Assembly: GCA_964594965.1 (NCBI GenBank)
Contig: CAZQMX010000011.1
Coordinates: forward strand, 1 to 16,780
Direction: 5' to 3'
Origin: CAZQMX01 sp964594965
GTDB lineage: Bacteria; Patescibacteriota; Minisyncoccia; Portnoybacterales; UBA2143
DNA: 16,780 bases
The number at the start of each line of letters is the position of its first letter. Within the stretch, counting starts at the first letter, position 1. Under the pieces are notes generated by a model. It did not search any database. It had not been told where the DNA came from and worked only from the letters and a program-made list of their open reading frames with translations. Of the stretch, positions 8,703 through 15,014 are shown in pieces. The position numbers and the translations under genes were made by a program.

Positions 8703-8804
8703 AAGAGCTCGCGTTTAGGTTTTTTTTCGCGCTTTAGCCCTTCCCTTCGCAAAGCTCAGGGGGGCACCCCACGCGTCTCAAAAAAACCTAAATCGCTCAC
8801 TCTT
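8703..8804. repeat. Long imperfect inverted repeat between comM and yraN
   Basis: The arms AAGAG..GCG.TTTAGGTTTTTTT (8703-8727) and the complementary AAAAAAACCTAAAT.CGC...CTCTT (8780-8804) enclose about 50 bp. The core contains TTCGCAAAGCTCAGG, related to the interspersed repeats elsewhere in the window, and GGGG/CCCC. It fills almost the whole 120-bp gap. It may also end comM transcripts, but it looks like a repeat insertion rather than a simple terminator. Confidence 0.65.
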
Positions 8805-8811
8805 CTAGTTT

Positions 8812-9168
8812 ATGGATAATAAGGATCAAGTTTGGAAATTGGGAGAGGGAATTGCAAAAAAGTATCTAAAGAAAAAGGGGTATAAGATTATTGAACAAAA
8901 TTACCGGACTAAATATGCCGAAATAGATATTGTTGCCAAAGATCAAAATATGTTAGTATTTGTTGAAGTCAGAACTAAGACATCGGAAAGATTTGGCCTG
9001 CCAGAAGAGACAATTAACAGAAAGAAATTACAAAAACTTTTGCTTAATGCCAAAGCCTATGTTAAAATGAAGGAATGGGAGGGGCAGTATCGAATAGATG
9101 CTGTCTGTATTATTTTAGGCCCGGAGGGGAAACCAAGGCGAATAAATCATTATGAAGAAATCGGATGA
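8812..9168 (+). CDS. yraN: YraN/UPF0102 family nuclease-like protein
   Basis: At 118 residues this is the normal size for the family. The sequence shows GEGIAKKYLKKKGYKIIEQNYRTKYAEIDIVA followed by MLVFVEVRTK. These hold the conserved acidic and basic residues of the predicted PD-(D/E)XK nuclease-like fold (AEID, then FVEVR.K). In many bacteria yraN neighbours dprA, comM or rnhB genes, as here. The biochemical role is not established, but a link to DNA processing is often inferred. It ends on TGA and overlaps the recA start by 17 bp, so the two are probably translated from one transcript. No ribosome-binding site is obvious before the ATG. Confidence 0.9.
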   Translation: MDNKDQVWKLGEGIAKKYLKKKGYKIIEQNYRTKYAEIDIVAKDQNMLVFVEVRTKTSERFGLPEETINRKKLQKLLLNAKAYVKMKEWEGQYRIDAVCIILGPEGKPRRINHYEEIG

Positions 9169-10153
9169 TAAAAACAAAATATTAGAAGCAACCGTTGATG
9201 AGATTAAAGGACGTTTTGGCGAAGGTTCAATTATGAAGTTGGGCGAAGCCAAGCATGTTGATGTTGATGTTATTCCAACTGGTTCGATTTCATTAGATTT
9301 GGCTCTTGGAGTTGGGGGAATCCCAAGAGGAAGAATTATTGAAGTTTATGGTTTGGAATCAAGCGGTAAAAGTACTTTGGCTTTGCATATTGTCGCTCAA
9401 GCTCAAAAAAAGGGCGGTCTGGCCGCTTTTGTTGATGCTGAACATGCTCTTGACCCGGAATATGGCAGGAAATTAGGCGTTAAGGTTAATGATTTGTTAA
9501 TTTCCCAGCCCGACACTGGTGAACAAGCCCTGGAAATTGTTGAGAGTCTGGTTAAATCCGGAGCGGTTGATGTCATTGTCGTTGATAGCGTTGCAGCCTT
9601 GACTCCCCGGGTTGAAATTGAAGGAGAAATGGGCCAATCCCATATTGGTCTTCAGGCAAGATTAATGAGCCAGGCCCTTCGTAAACTAACCGCTATTACT
9701 TACAAAAGCAATACAACTGTTGTTTTCATTAATCAAATCAGGATGAAAATAGGGGTAATGTTTGGCAATCCTGAAGAAACATCAGGAGGCAAAGCTTTGA
9801 AATTTTATTCATCAGTTCGCCTTGAATTAAGGCGGTCAGCCAAAATACAGCAGGGAGAACAGATTATTGGCAATCGGATTAAAGCCAAGGTTGTTAAGAA
9901 TAAGGTGGCTCCTCCTTTCCAACAGGCCGAATTTGATATTTTTTACAACGAAGGAATTTCTAGAACAGCTGATATTGTTAATACCGGGGTTAAATTCGGT
10001 ATTGTTAGAAAAGCCGGCGCCTGGTTTAATTATGAAAATGAGAAACTTGGCCAGGGAATCGAATCTTCCAGGAATTTTCTTAAGGAAAATCCTAAAATAG
10101 CGAGAGAGATTATTAAAGAAATTAAAAAAGCCGCCAAGGAACAGGCCGCTTAA
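9152..10153 (+). CDS. recA: RecA recombinase
   Basis: RecA forms ATP-dependent filaments on single-stranded DNA and carries out strand exchange, repair and SOS co-protease functions. All core motifs are present in 333 residues: Walker A GLESSGKST (67-75), the catalytic Glu in DAEHALDP (about 95-102), Walker B VIVVDS (141-146), INQIR (193-197) and the L2 region GNPEETSGGKALKFYSSVRLELRR (205-228), followed by a C-terminal domain ending in a Lys-rich helix. The acidic C-terminal tail of E. coli RecA is lacking; the end is KKAAKEQAA. The ATG at 9152 lies inside the end of yraN, giving a normal N-terminus. It sits downstream of dprA and comM, whose products work with RecA on incoming DNA. It converges with rpsR, 11 bp away. 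Confidence 0.97.
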   Translation: MKKSDDKNKILEATVDEIKGRFGEGSIMKLGEAKHVDVDVIPTGSISLDLALGVGGIPRGRIIEVYGLESSGKSTLALHIVAQAQKKGGLAAFVDAEHALDPEYGRKLGVKVNDLLISQPDTGEQALEIVESLVKSGAVDVIVVDSVAALTPRVEIEGEMGQSHIGLQARLMSQALRKLTAITYKSNTTVVFINQIRMKIGVMFGNPEETSGGKALKFYSSVRLELRRSAKIQQGEQIIGNRIKAKVVKNKVAPPFQQAEFDIFYNEGISRTADIVNTGVKFGIVRKAGAWFNYENEKLGQGIESSRNFLKENPKIAREIIKEIKKAAKEQAA

Positions 10154-10164
10154 TTTAACAAAAC

Positions 10165-10368
10165 CTATTTTACCGTAAAAGGAAGAAGGCCCATAAGACG
10201 GGCTCTTTTTATTGCCTTAGCCAGTTTTCTCTGATGCTTAGCGCAGGTACCGGTCCTTTTCGGAGCAATAATTTTTCCCTGACCAGAAGTAAACCGACGA
10301 AGAAGTTCGGTGTTCTGGTAATCAATGTCCTCTATTTTCTGCTGACAAAAGTAGCAAGGCTTATTCAT
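10165..10368 (-). CDS. rpsR: 30S ribosomal protein bS18
   Basis: This 67-residue protein of the small ribosomal subunit binds next to bS6. It has the bS18 core: YQNTELLRRFTSGQGKIIAPKRTG followed by CAKHQRKLAKAIKRAR and GLLPF. Cys5, Cys8, Cys42 and His45 form a C-x2-C...C-x2-H set, as in the zinc-binding form of bS18. The start ATG overlaps the ssb stop by one base (TAATG), indicating translational coupling in the classical rpsF-ssb-rpsR operon. Confidence 0.95.
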   Translation of the reverse strand: MNKPCYFCQQKIEDIDYQNTELLRRFTSGQGKIIAPKRTGTCAKHQRKLAKAIKRARLMGLLPFTVK

Positions 10369-10862
10369 TAGAATGGAATATTTTTAACATCAACTCCCTC
10401 TTTATCAGAGGCAGTTTCAGCTTGGGCGGGCTCTTCTTTTATCGGCTCTTCAGCATCAATAACCGGGATTTCCTCCTGAGAAAGAGGAGTTTCCTGAGGA
10501 GCGGCTTTACCGGGTCCTTCCTGGCTTTGTCCTCCTGGTCTTGGACCCATCTGCATATTATCAGCGACAATTTCAGTTCGGTACCTCTTGTTGCCATCTT
10601 TGTCATCCCAAGAACGATTCTGAATTCGTCCTTCAATTATGGTTAATTGACCTTTAGTTAAATATTTAGAGCAGATATCAGCCAGTTTGCCAAAAACAAC
10701 AATATTATGATATTCGGTTTCTTCCTGTTTGTTACCGTCTTGGCTGGTCCAGAAACGATTAGTTGCCAAAGAAAAAGAACAGACCGGCTGACCGGAAGGC
10801 AGGGTTCTTGTTTCCGGGTCGCGGGTTAATCTCCCAGCGATAATAGCTTTGTTTAAATTCAT
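10368..10862 (-). CDS. ssb: Single-stranded DNA-binding protein
   Basis: Ssb coats single-stranded DNA in replication and repair and recruits partners through its C-terminal tip. Residues 1 to about 105 form the OB-fold: MNLNKAIIAGRLTRDPE, then FSLATNRFW, EYHNIVVFGKLAD and GQLTIIEGRIQNRSW. A Pro/Gln/Glu-rich disordered linker follows, ending in VKNIPF. This keeps the IPF tip but is less acidic just before it than the E. coli DDDIPF tip. The length (164) is normal. It lies between rpsF and rpsR with only 1 bp after the rpsF stop, so it is operonic and translationally coupled. Confidence 0.95.
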   Translation of the reverse strand: MNLNKAIIAGRLTRDPETRTLPSGQPVCSFSLATNRFWTSQDGNKQEETEYHNIVVFGKLADICSKYLTKGQLTIIEGRIQNRSWDDKDGNKRYRTEIVADNMQMGPRPGGQSQEGPGKAAPQETPLSQEEIPVIDAEEPIKEEPAQAETASDKEGVDVKNIPF

Positions 10863-10863
10863 A

Positions 10864-11358
10864 TTATTCGTCTAAAATTTCTTTTAATTTTTTATCTAAT
10901 TCCTCTATTTTAACCTTTTCTTTTTTAACTGGTTTTTCCCCTCGACTTCGCTCGGGACCCCGATCTGGCATCGGGGCTTTCCGGAAAGGCTCTATTTTAT
11001 CAATTAATTTCATGTCAATTGTTTCTTTAGTCGGTTTTGCTTTGGTAATTTTCTTTGAAATGATTAAATGACGGAGGATTTCTTCCCTGGAATCAATGTA
11101 TTTTTTAATCTCTTTGATTGATTCAGGAAGTAGAACAAATTTAAAAAAGGAAAAAAAAGCTTCCGGCTGTTTTTTAATCGGGTAAGCTAATCTTTTTTTA
11201 ATCGGAGCGCTTTCAGAAGAGGGGATTTCTTCTGAAACAGAGCCGCTCAAAGCAGTGATTTTCTGCTTAAGATTACTGAGGATCTCTTTTAGTTTTTCCT
11301 CTTTAACTAAAGGGGAAAAAATGAGAGTCAGTTGATAGAGTTTGTTTTCAGAATTCAT
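10864..11358 (-). CDS. rpsF: 30S ribosomal protein bS6, with a repeat-derived C-terminal segment
   Basis: bS6 binds 16S rRNA together with bS18. The first about 103 residues match the bS6 ferredoxin-like fold (YQLTLIFSP at 8-16; KKRLAYPIKK at 54-63; AFFSFFKF at 67-74; REEILRHLIISKK at 91-103). The 164-residue length exceeds the usual 95 to 135. The extra C-terminal part includes residues 128-140 (APMPDRGPERSRG), encoded by an interspersed repeat (10939-10977), then a Lys/Glu-rich helix. As the repeat is in frame and downstream of the fold, the ribosomal function is probably intact. The gene leads the rpsF-ssb-rpsR operon with its own promoter at 11368-11396. Confidence 0.93.
   Translation of the reverse strand: MNSENKLYQLTLIFSPLVKEEKLKEILSNLKQKITALSGSVSEEIPSSESAPIKKRLAYPIKKQPEAFFSFFKFVLLPESIKEIKKYIDSREEILRHLIISKKITKAKPTKETIDMKLIDKIEPFRKAPMPDRGPERSRGEKPVKKEKVKIEELDKKLKEILDE
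10939..10977. repeat. Interspersed palindromic repeat inside rpsF
   Basis: CTCGACTTCGCTCGGG (10941-10956) is a typical interspersed-repeat string. It is followed by a perfect 7-bp hairpin, CCCCGAT-CTGGC-ATCGGGG (10958-10976). The block is in frame within the C-terminal extension of bS6. Confidence 0.75.
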
Positions 11359-11367
11359 TATATTGAC

Positions 11368-11396
11368 AAGATAGCAGAAGATAAGGGAGGGGTCAA
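11368..11396 (-). promoter_or_regulatory. Promoter of rpsF-ssb-rpsR
   Basis: On the minus strand TTGACC (11396-11391) and TATCTT (11373-11368) are separated by exactly 17 bp. The expected start of transcription lies only a few bases before the rpsF ATG at 11358, so the mRNA would be leaderless or nearly so. No Shine-Dalgarno site is present, which fits. Confidence 0.65.
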
Positions 11397-11400
11397 GGGA

Positions 11401-12282
11401 CTAAATTTTGAATTCGATAACATCGCCGCCCTGGACAAGATAATCTTTTCCCTCGGTTTTTAAAAGTCCTTTTTCACGGGCTCCTAACCAGCTTCCAGCT
11501 TTAACTAATTTCTGCCAATTAATGACTTCAGCTCGGATAAATTTTTCTTCAAAATCGGTATGAACAACCCCGCCGGCTTTGACAACATCAAGTCCATTTT
11601 TCAAAGTCCAGGCCCGGGTTTCTTTGCCGCCTTTGATAGTATAGAAGGTGATTAAATCCAGGGTTTGATAGGCGAGTTTAATTAATTCCGGCAACCTTGG
11701 CTTTATCTGGAATTCTTTTAGCTCATCTTGATTCAATTCCGAGGCCTCCATTTCTAATTTAATATCCATTTCCAATTGGCATTGGTTGAGTTTCTTGTTT
11801 TCCCCCTCGGATTTAATATTACAGACATTAAGTAAGGGTTTCTTAGCCAGCACTTGCTCTGAGCCTGTCGAAGAGTCCTTGCATCCAAGTTCATTGACTA
11901 TTATTTCAAAATCTCTTTTTGGGTCAATATCTTTTTCAACATGAGTAATTTTTTCATCTTCAAAGCAGCGGTTGACCAGGAGGATTGCATCAACAGCATA
12001 AATATGGGAAAGGAATTGATTGCCCAGTCCTTCACCCTGATGAGCATTTTTGACCAAGCCGGCAATGTCAATAAATTCAATTACAGTTGGGGTTGTTTTT
12101 TCCGGTTTAATGACTTCTGATATTTGTTCTAATTGCTTGTCAGGCAGAGCAACAACTCCGACATTAGGATCAATAGTACAAAAAGGGTAATTAGAAATAT
12201 CAACTGATTGCTTGGTCAGGGCCTTGAAAAGAGTTGATTTGCCGACATTAGGCAAACCAATAATACCAATTGAGAAGCTCAT
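11401..12282 (-). CDS. ychF: YchF/Obg-like (OLA1-type) nucleotide-binding ATPase lacking its coiled-coil domain
   Basis: YchF is a cytoplasmic P-loop NTPase associated with ribosomes. G1 is GLPNVGKST (9-17) and G3 is DIAGLVKNAHQGEGLGNQFL (72-91). The C-terminal TGS domain is clear (ETRAWT at 221-226; AGGVVHTDFEEKFIRAEVI at 236-254; EGKDYLVQGGDVIEF at 277-291). The protein has 293 residues against about 363 for the family. By comparison with remembered E. coli YchF, the loss is mostly the helical coiled-coil domain that normally follows the NTEL/VNEL segment. Here VNEL (129-132) runs within about 15 residues into KKPLLNVCNI, and those residues are largely encoded by a short interspersed repeat (11857-11875). 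The G4-equivalent NVNE appears as NIKS. The frame is intact, but function may be altered. The gene starts 2 bp after the DUF4325 stop. Confidence 0.9.
   Translation of the reverse strand: MSFSIGIIGLPNVGKSTLFKALTKQSVDISNYPFCTIDPNVGVVALPDKQLEQISEVIKPEKTTPTVIEFIDIAGLVKNAHQGEGLGNQFLSHIYAVDAILLVNRCFEDEKITHVEKDIDPKRDFEIIVNELGCKDSSTGSEQVLAKKPLLNVCNIKSEGENKKLNQCQLEMDIKLEMEASELNQDELKEFQIKPRLPELIKLAYQTLDLITFYTIKGGKETRAWTLKNGLDVVKAGGVVHTDFEEKFIRAEVINWQKLVKAGSWLGAREKGLLKTEGKDYLVQGGDVIEFKI
11857..11875. repeat. Interspersed repeat fragment inside ychF
   Basis: CTCTGAGCCTGTCGAAGAG (19 bp) is the CTTCGACAGGCTCAG-type repeat seen widely dispersed in bacterial genomes. It encodes DSSTGSE in YchF and lies where the coiled-coil domain should be. 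Confidence 0.7.
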
Positions 12283-12284
12283 AT

Positions 12285-12575
12285 CTATTCTATATTAAAT
12301 TCCTTCTGGTAAATTTCCTCCAGTATTTTTAAGGATGCCTGAACCGAAGGATTTTCAGTATTTTTTAAAACTAGTCTATCTTTGTATTTATTATACAGGT
12401 ATCCTAAAAACTCATCGCCCCAAGATGGGGTGAAGGTTATAACGCCCTCAAAATCAACAATGATGTTCTCGTCTTTTTTAATTTCTTTTAAAGAGGGTTT
12501 AAAAGCAGCTAAAGCTTCTTTGCCGAACTGCCGGCTGTTTAATGTTGTACCAAATTTTTTAAGGTATATAGTCAT
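12285..12575 (-). CDS. STAS-like DUF4325 protein
   Basis: The 96-residue protein matches the DUF4325 pattern: KKFGTTLNSRQFGKEAL at the start, then a central IIVDFEGVITFTPSWGDEFLGYL (38-60). The VDFEGV...S..G core parallels the anti-anti-sigma STAS strand-loop IDLSGV..IDSSG, with Ser51 in the position of the phosphorylatable loop. It follows the HTH-GHKL ATPase gene after 4 bp. A STAS-like protein beside a GHKL ATPase recalls partner-switching pairs such as SpoIIAA/SpoIIAB or RsbV/RsbW. Phosphorylation by the neighbour is inference and has not been seen. Function unknown. Confidence 0.8.
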   Translation of the reverse strand: MTIYLKKFGTTLNSRQFGKEALAAFKPSLKEIKKDENIIVDFEGVITFTPSWGDEFLGYLYNKYKDRLVLKNTENPSVQASLKILEEIYQKEFNIE

Positions 12576-12579
12576 ATTG

Positions 12580-13317
12580 TTAAAATTTAATTAATACCAA
12601 ACATCCTCTAATAAAGATTTTTGATTTTTCGATATTTAAATTAATTTTACTTTTATCGATTTTAAGTTTTGCATCACCAGTTTGAAAAACTAAATTAATT
12701 TCATTATCAGCAACTACGTTTCTAACAAACTTTAATCCGTTTCCACGATATTCTGGAGCGCGTCCAGAAATTACTTCATTGAAGGCAACATCCAATGCTT
12801 TTTGGTGAGTTGAAAGCTTTGGCTTTACTTTTTTTAAGGTCTTTAATACACCCTGGCCTCTATCGGCTAAAATAATTTGATTTTCGTTTAAATTATAGGC
12901 GAAGAAAATACCTAGAATATCAGGCCAATTACCCAGGTTGTGATCAAAGGAATTATTGCCAATTTCACCAGTGATAGCGGTAATTAGGGGATATATCTTT
13001 TTAAATTTTTTAATTTTACTTAAATCCGTTTCTAATTTTGATAAACGCGCCTGAAAAACAGAAATATCTTTGCAGTAAAAAAGCGAAGGCAGCTCTTTTC
13101 CTTGTCCTTTTGTAGTCCACATTTTAGCTGATTTGAATAAATCCTTTACATTCTCTTTAATAAATTCTTCTATTATACTCTCTTTGTAATACCGATGTCC
13201 TGTTTTTTTTCTACGATCAGAAGACAATTTGCCAGACTCGTCCCACCTACGCAGGGTCTGAATGGACACTCCTAACATATCAGCAACCTGAGATATTGTT
13301 AATAGCTTTGATTTCAT
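12580..13317 (-). CDS. MerR-type HTH regulator fused to a GHKL (HATPase_c) ATPase domain
   Basis: Residues 7-50 are a MerR/excisionase-like helix-turn-helix (LTISQVADMLGVSIQTLRRW, then TGHRYY). A short helical linker (about 86-106) follows. Residues about 108-245 form a histidine-kinase-like ATPase domain with an N box (Glu118, Asn122, Asp125-His126), a G1 box ADRGQGV (151-157), a G2 box RGNGLKFV (191-198) and a terminal strand RGCLVLIKF. No phospho-accepting His domain or sensor is present, so it is not a classic kinase. It resembles anti-sigma ATPases joined directly to a DNA-binding head. It is paired with the STAS-like DUF4325 gene 4 bp downstream and has its own near-perfect promoter. 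Direct repeats in that promoter (13341-13372) suggest autoregulation through the HTH. Confidence 0.85.
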   Translation of the reverse strand: MKSKLLTISQVADMLGVSIQTLRRWDESGKLSSDRRKKTGHRYYKESIIEEFIKENVKDLFKSAKMWTTKGQGKELPSLFYCKDISVFQARLSKLETDLSKIKKFKKIYPLITAITGEIGNNSFDHNLGNWPDILGIFFAYNLNENQIILADRGQGVLKTLKKVKPKLSTHQKALDVAFNEVISGRAPEYRGNGLKFVRNVVADNEINLVFQTGDAKLKIDKSKINLNIEKSKIFIRGCLVLIKF

Positions 13318-13340
13318 ATAAATTGGGTAATTTTTTAATA

Positions 13341-13372
13341 AACCTATACATTTTAAGTATATAACCTATACA
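13341..13372 (-). promoter_or_regulatory. Putative operator: two direct repeats TGTATAGGTT, 22 bp apart
   Basis: AACCTATACA on the plus strand occurs at 13341-13350 and 13363-13372, which reads TGTATAGGTT twice on the minus strand. One copy lies between the -35 and -10 boxes, where MerR-family proteins bind; the other covers the expected transcription start. The 22-bp spacing is about two helical turns. GTATAGGTTATATAC also has partial dyad symmetry. Confidence 0.65.
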
Positions 13373-13384
13373 ATTTCTTGTCAA
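13356..13384 (-). promoter_or_regulatory. Sigma-70-type promoter of the HTH-GHKL/DUF4325 module
   Basis: On the minus strand TTGACA (13384-13379), a 17-bp spacer and TATACT (13361-13356) form a near-consensus promoter 3 bp beyond the fmt stop codon. The predicted leader is about 30 nt. It gives the module its own control inside a same-strand gene run. Confidence 0.75.
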
Positions 13385-13386
13385 AT

Positions 13387-14232
13387 CTATATATTATGAC
13401 CGCGTTTAAATTCTTCCCAGGTCATTGGTTTTTTTCCTTCGGGCTGGACTATTTCCAAGACGAGGGAATCTTTAACAATTTTAGCTTTAATGATTTTAAT
13501 TCTCTTTTTTCCAATAATTGTCCAGGTTCCGGGCCAGGGATAAAATGCCCGGACCATTCTTTCATTTTTTAAGGAATTTTCTTTAAGGTTAATTTCTCCG
13601 TCCTGACGGGAAAGCATTTTGGTATAGGTTGCCTGGCTGTGATTTTGTTCCCTTGGTTTAATTTTTCCTTCAAGGTATTGAGGTAAATTCTTTATTAACA
13701 AGTCAGCTGATTTTAAGGCAAGTTTTTTTTCAAGAGTCTGGTAATTATCGTCAGGCGCGATTTTAATTTCTTCCTGGGCAATAATTGGACCGTGGTCCAT
13801 TTCTTTATCAACAATCATTAGGGTTGTCCCGGTGGTTTTTTCGCCATTAAGAATAGCGGTCTGAATAGGCGAGGGACCGCGGTATTTAGGCAGGAGAGAG
13901 GGATGAAGATTAAGAGGTTCTAAGCGGGATAATTTTAGAATACTTTCAGGAATTATTTCCCCGTAAGCGGCAATAATGAATAGGTCAGGATTTATCTTCT
14001 TTATCTCTGGTTCAGCTGACGAAATCTTTTCCGGCTGAAATATTTTCAGACTATGTTTCAGAGCAACTTCTTTAACTGGTGGGGGAGTCAGCTCTTTTTT
14101 TCTGCCAATTGGTCGGTCGGGTTTGGTAATGACAGCCGGGATATTATATTTATTCTCAATCAGTTTTTCCAAAACCGGGACTGAAAAAAGAGAAGTGCCA
14201 ATAAAGATAATTTTAGGATTTTTTTCTTTCAT
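13387..14232 (-). CDS. fmt: Methionyl-tRNA formyltransferase
   Basis: Fmt transfers a formyl group from 10-formyl-tetrahydrofolate to initiator Met-tRNA. The 281 residues begin with IIFIGTSLFSVPVLEKL and contain the folate-binding loop region NLHPSLLPKYRGPSPIQ (108-124). The catalytic triad is in the standard places: Asn108, His110 and Asp146 (EMDHGPII). TKMLSRQDGEINL marks the start of the C-terminal OB domain, which is shorter than in E. coli Fmt (about 315 residues). The ATG overlaps the end of def by 20 bp, the usual def-fmt pairing; the two enzymes add and remove the same formyl group. Confidence 0.94.
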   Translation of the reverse strand: MKEKNPKIIFIGTSLFSVPVLEKLIENKYNIPAVITKPDRPIGRKKELTPPPVKEVALKHSLKIFQPEKISSAEPEIKKINPDLFIIAAYGEIIPESILKLSRLEPLNLHPSLLPKYRGPSPIQTAILNGEKTTGTTLMIVDKEMDHGPIIAQEEIKIAPDDNYQTLEKKLALKSADLLIKNLPQYLEGKIKPREQNHSQATYTKMLSRQDGEINLKENSLKNERMVRAFYPWPGTWTIIGKKRIKIIKAKIVKDSLVLEIVQPEGKKPMTWEEFKRGHNI

Positions 14233-14674
14233 TTTTGTCAGTGATTAAGATTCCGTCCAAATGTTCAATTTCATGCTGGATAACCCGGGCTAAAAGCTCC
14301 TTGGCCTTTATCCTGACTCTTTCGCCTTCTAAATTAAGTCCTTGAACAACAATTTTAATCGGTCTTTTAATTGGCAAAGAAAGGTCGGGCAAACTCAAAC
14401 AGCCTTCTTCTATAATTTCTTTTCTAAAAGATGTTTTTTTAATTTCTGGATTAATCAGGGCTAAGATTTTCTTATCTGGGTCTGGTCGGACGATAATAAT
14501 CCGGAGGAGTTGGCCAACCTGTGGAGCAGCCAGACCAATGCCGTCTCCGGCTTTCATTGTTTCTATCATATCCAAAACCAACTGCTTGATAGCAGGCGTA
14601 ATTTCTTTGACTTGGTTGGCTTTTTGTCGGAGAAGAGGATTGTTTTCTCCGGTTTGTATTTTTAGAATGGTCAT
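14213..14674 (-). CDS. def: Peptide deformylase
   Basis: Def removes the N-formyl group from new proteins using a bound metal ion. Motif 1 is GIGLAAPQVG (45-54), motif 2 EEGCLSLP (89-96, metal ligand Cys92) and motif 3 QHEIEHLDG (133-141; His134 and His138 ligands, Glu135 catalytic). The usual Asp of HExDH is Glu here, a mild change outside the catalytic set. The 153-residue length is normal for compact deformylases. It overlaps fmt by 20 bp. The start lies just downstream (on the minus strand) of an inserted repeat at 14686-14722, so its native upstream sequence has been displaced. Confidence 0.95.
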   Translation of the reverse strand: MTILKIQTGENNPLLRQKANQVKEITPAIKQLVLDMIETMKAGDGIGLAAPQVGQLLRIIIVRPDPDKKILALINPEIKKTSFRKEIIEEGCLSLPDLSLPIKRPIKIVVQGLNLEGERVRIKAKELLARVIQHEIEHLDGILITDKNERKKS

Positions 14675-14685
14675 TTCAACTTATT

Positions 14686-14722
14686 GTCATTCTGAGGTCG
14701 CTAAGTGCGACCGAAGAATCTG
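14686..14722. repeat. Interspersed repeat, def-proximal end of the GIY-YIG unit
   Basis: The repeat begins with GTCATTCTGAG (14686-14696), then a hairpin GGTCGC-TAAGT-GCGACC (14696-14712), then GAAGAATCTG. It belongs to the family at 6369-6430 and 15015-15102, and ends 5 bp before the GIY-YIG stop codon. Confidence 0.8.
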
Positions 14723-14727
14723 AAAGA

Positions 14728-15006
14728 TTAATCTTTTTCATCAAGATTTCTGAATTCTGGATTAATAGTTTTGATTAAATTAATTTTTTTTATTCTTGTC
14801 CAACCTTTAACTCTTTTTTCAGCAGCAATTGCATCTTTTGGGTTATCGAATGTGTCGTAATAGATTAGTTTTTTAATATTATATTTCGATGAAAAACCAC
14901 TGGTCAACTTATTTCTGTGTTCGTGCATTCTTCTTTTTAAGTTATTAGTCATACCAGTATATAAAACACTATTGGTAAAATTGGTGGCAATATAGACGTA
15001 ATACAT
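14728..15006 (-). CDS. Small GIY-YIG nuclease-domain protein
   Basis: The 92 residues consist of a single GIY-YIG domain of the UPF0213/URI-like type. YYVYI (2-6) takes the place of GIY and LYTGMTNNLKRRMHEH (15-30) contains the YTG and catalytic Arg region. AAEKRVKGW (61-69) carries the likely metal-binding Glu63. Such domains cut DNA, but no target domain is attached. The gene is tightly framed by interspersed repeats (ending 5 bp from its stop, starting 8 bp from its start) and sits between an unknown gene and def. This suggests it arrived as a unit. A housekeeping repair role is the alternative. Confidence 0.9.
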   Translation of the reverse strand: MYYVYIATNFTNSVLYTGMTNNLKRRMHEHRNKLTSGFSSKYNIKKLIYYDTFDNPKDAIAAEKRVKGWTRIKKINLIKTINPEFRNLDEKD

Positions 15007-15014
15007 TCTTTTGT

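Noticed and set aside
9152..9168. UGA recoding as glycine, which would fuse yraN to downstream sequence
   Set aside because: YraN ends at its expected length on TGA and recA has its own normal start; the gene at 15138-15599 also ends sensibly on TGA.
10189..10210. GCCC-N7-GGGC followed by TCTTTTT, a possible terminator for recA
   Set aside because: The stem has only 4 bp and lies in conserved bS18 codons (the GLLPF region), so chance from coding constraint is likely.
14267..14275. HEIEH instead of HExDH in peptide deformylase as a sign of inactivity
   Set aside because: The metal-binding Cys and both His, plus the catalytic Glu, are present; the Asp to Glu change is conservative.
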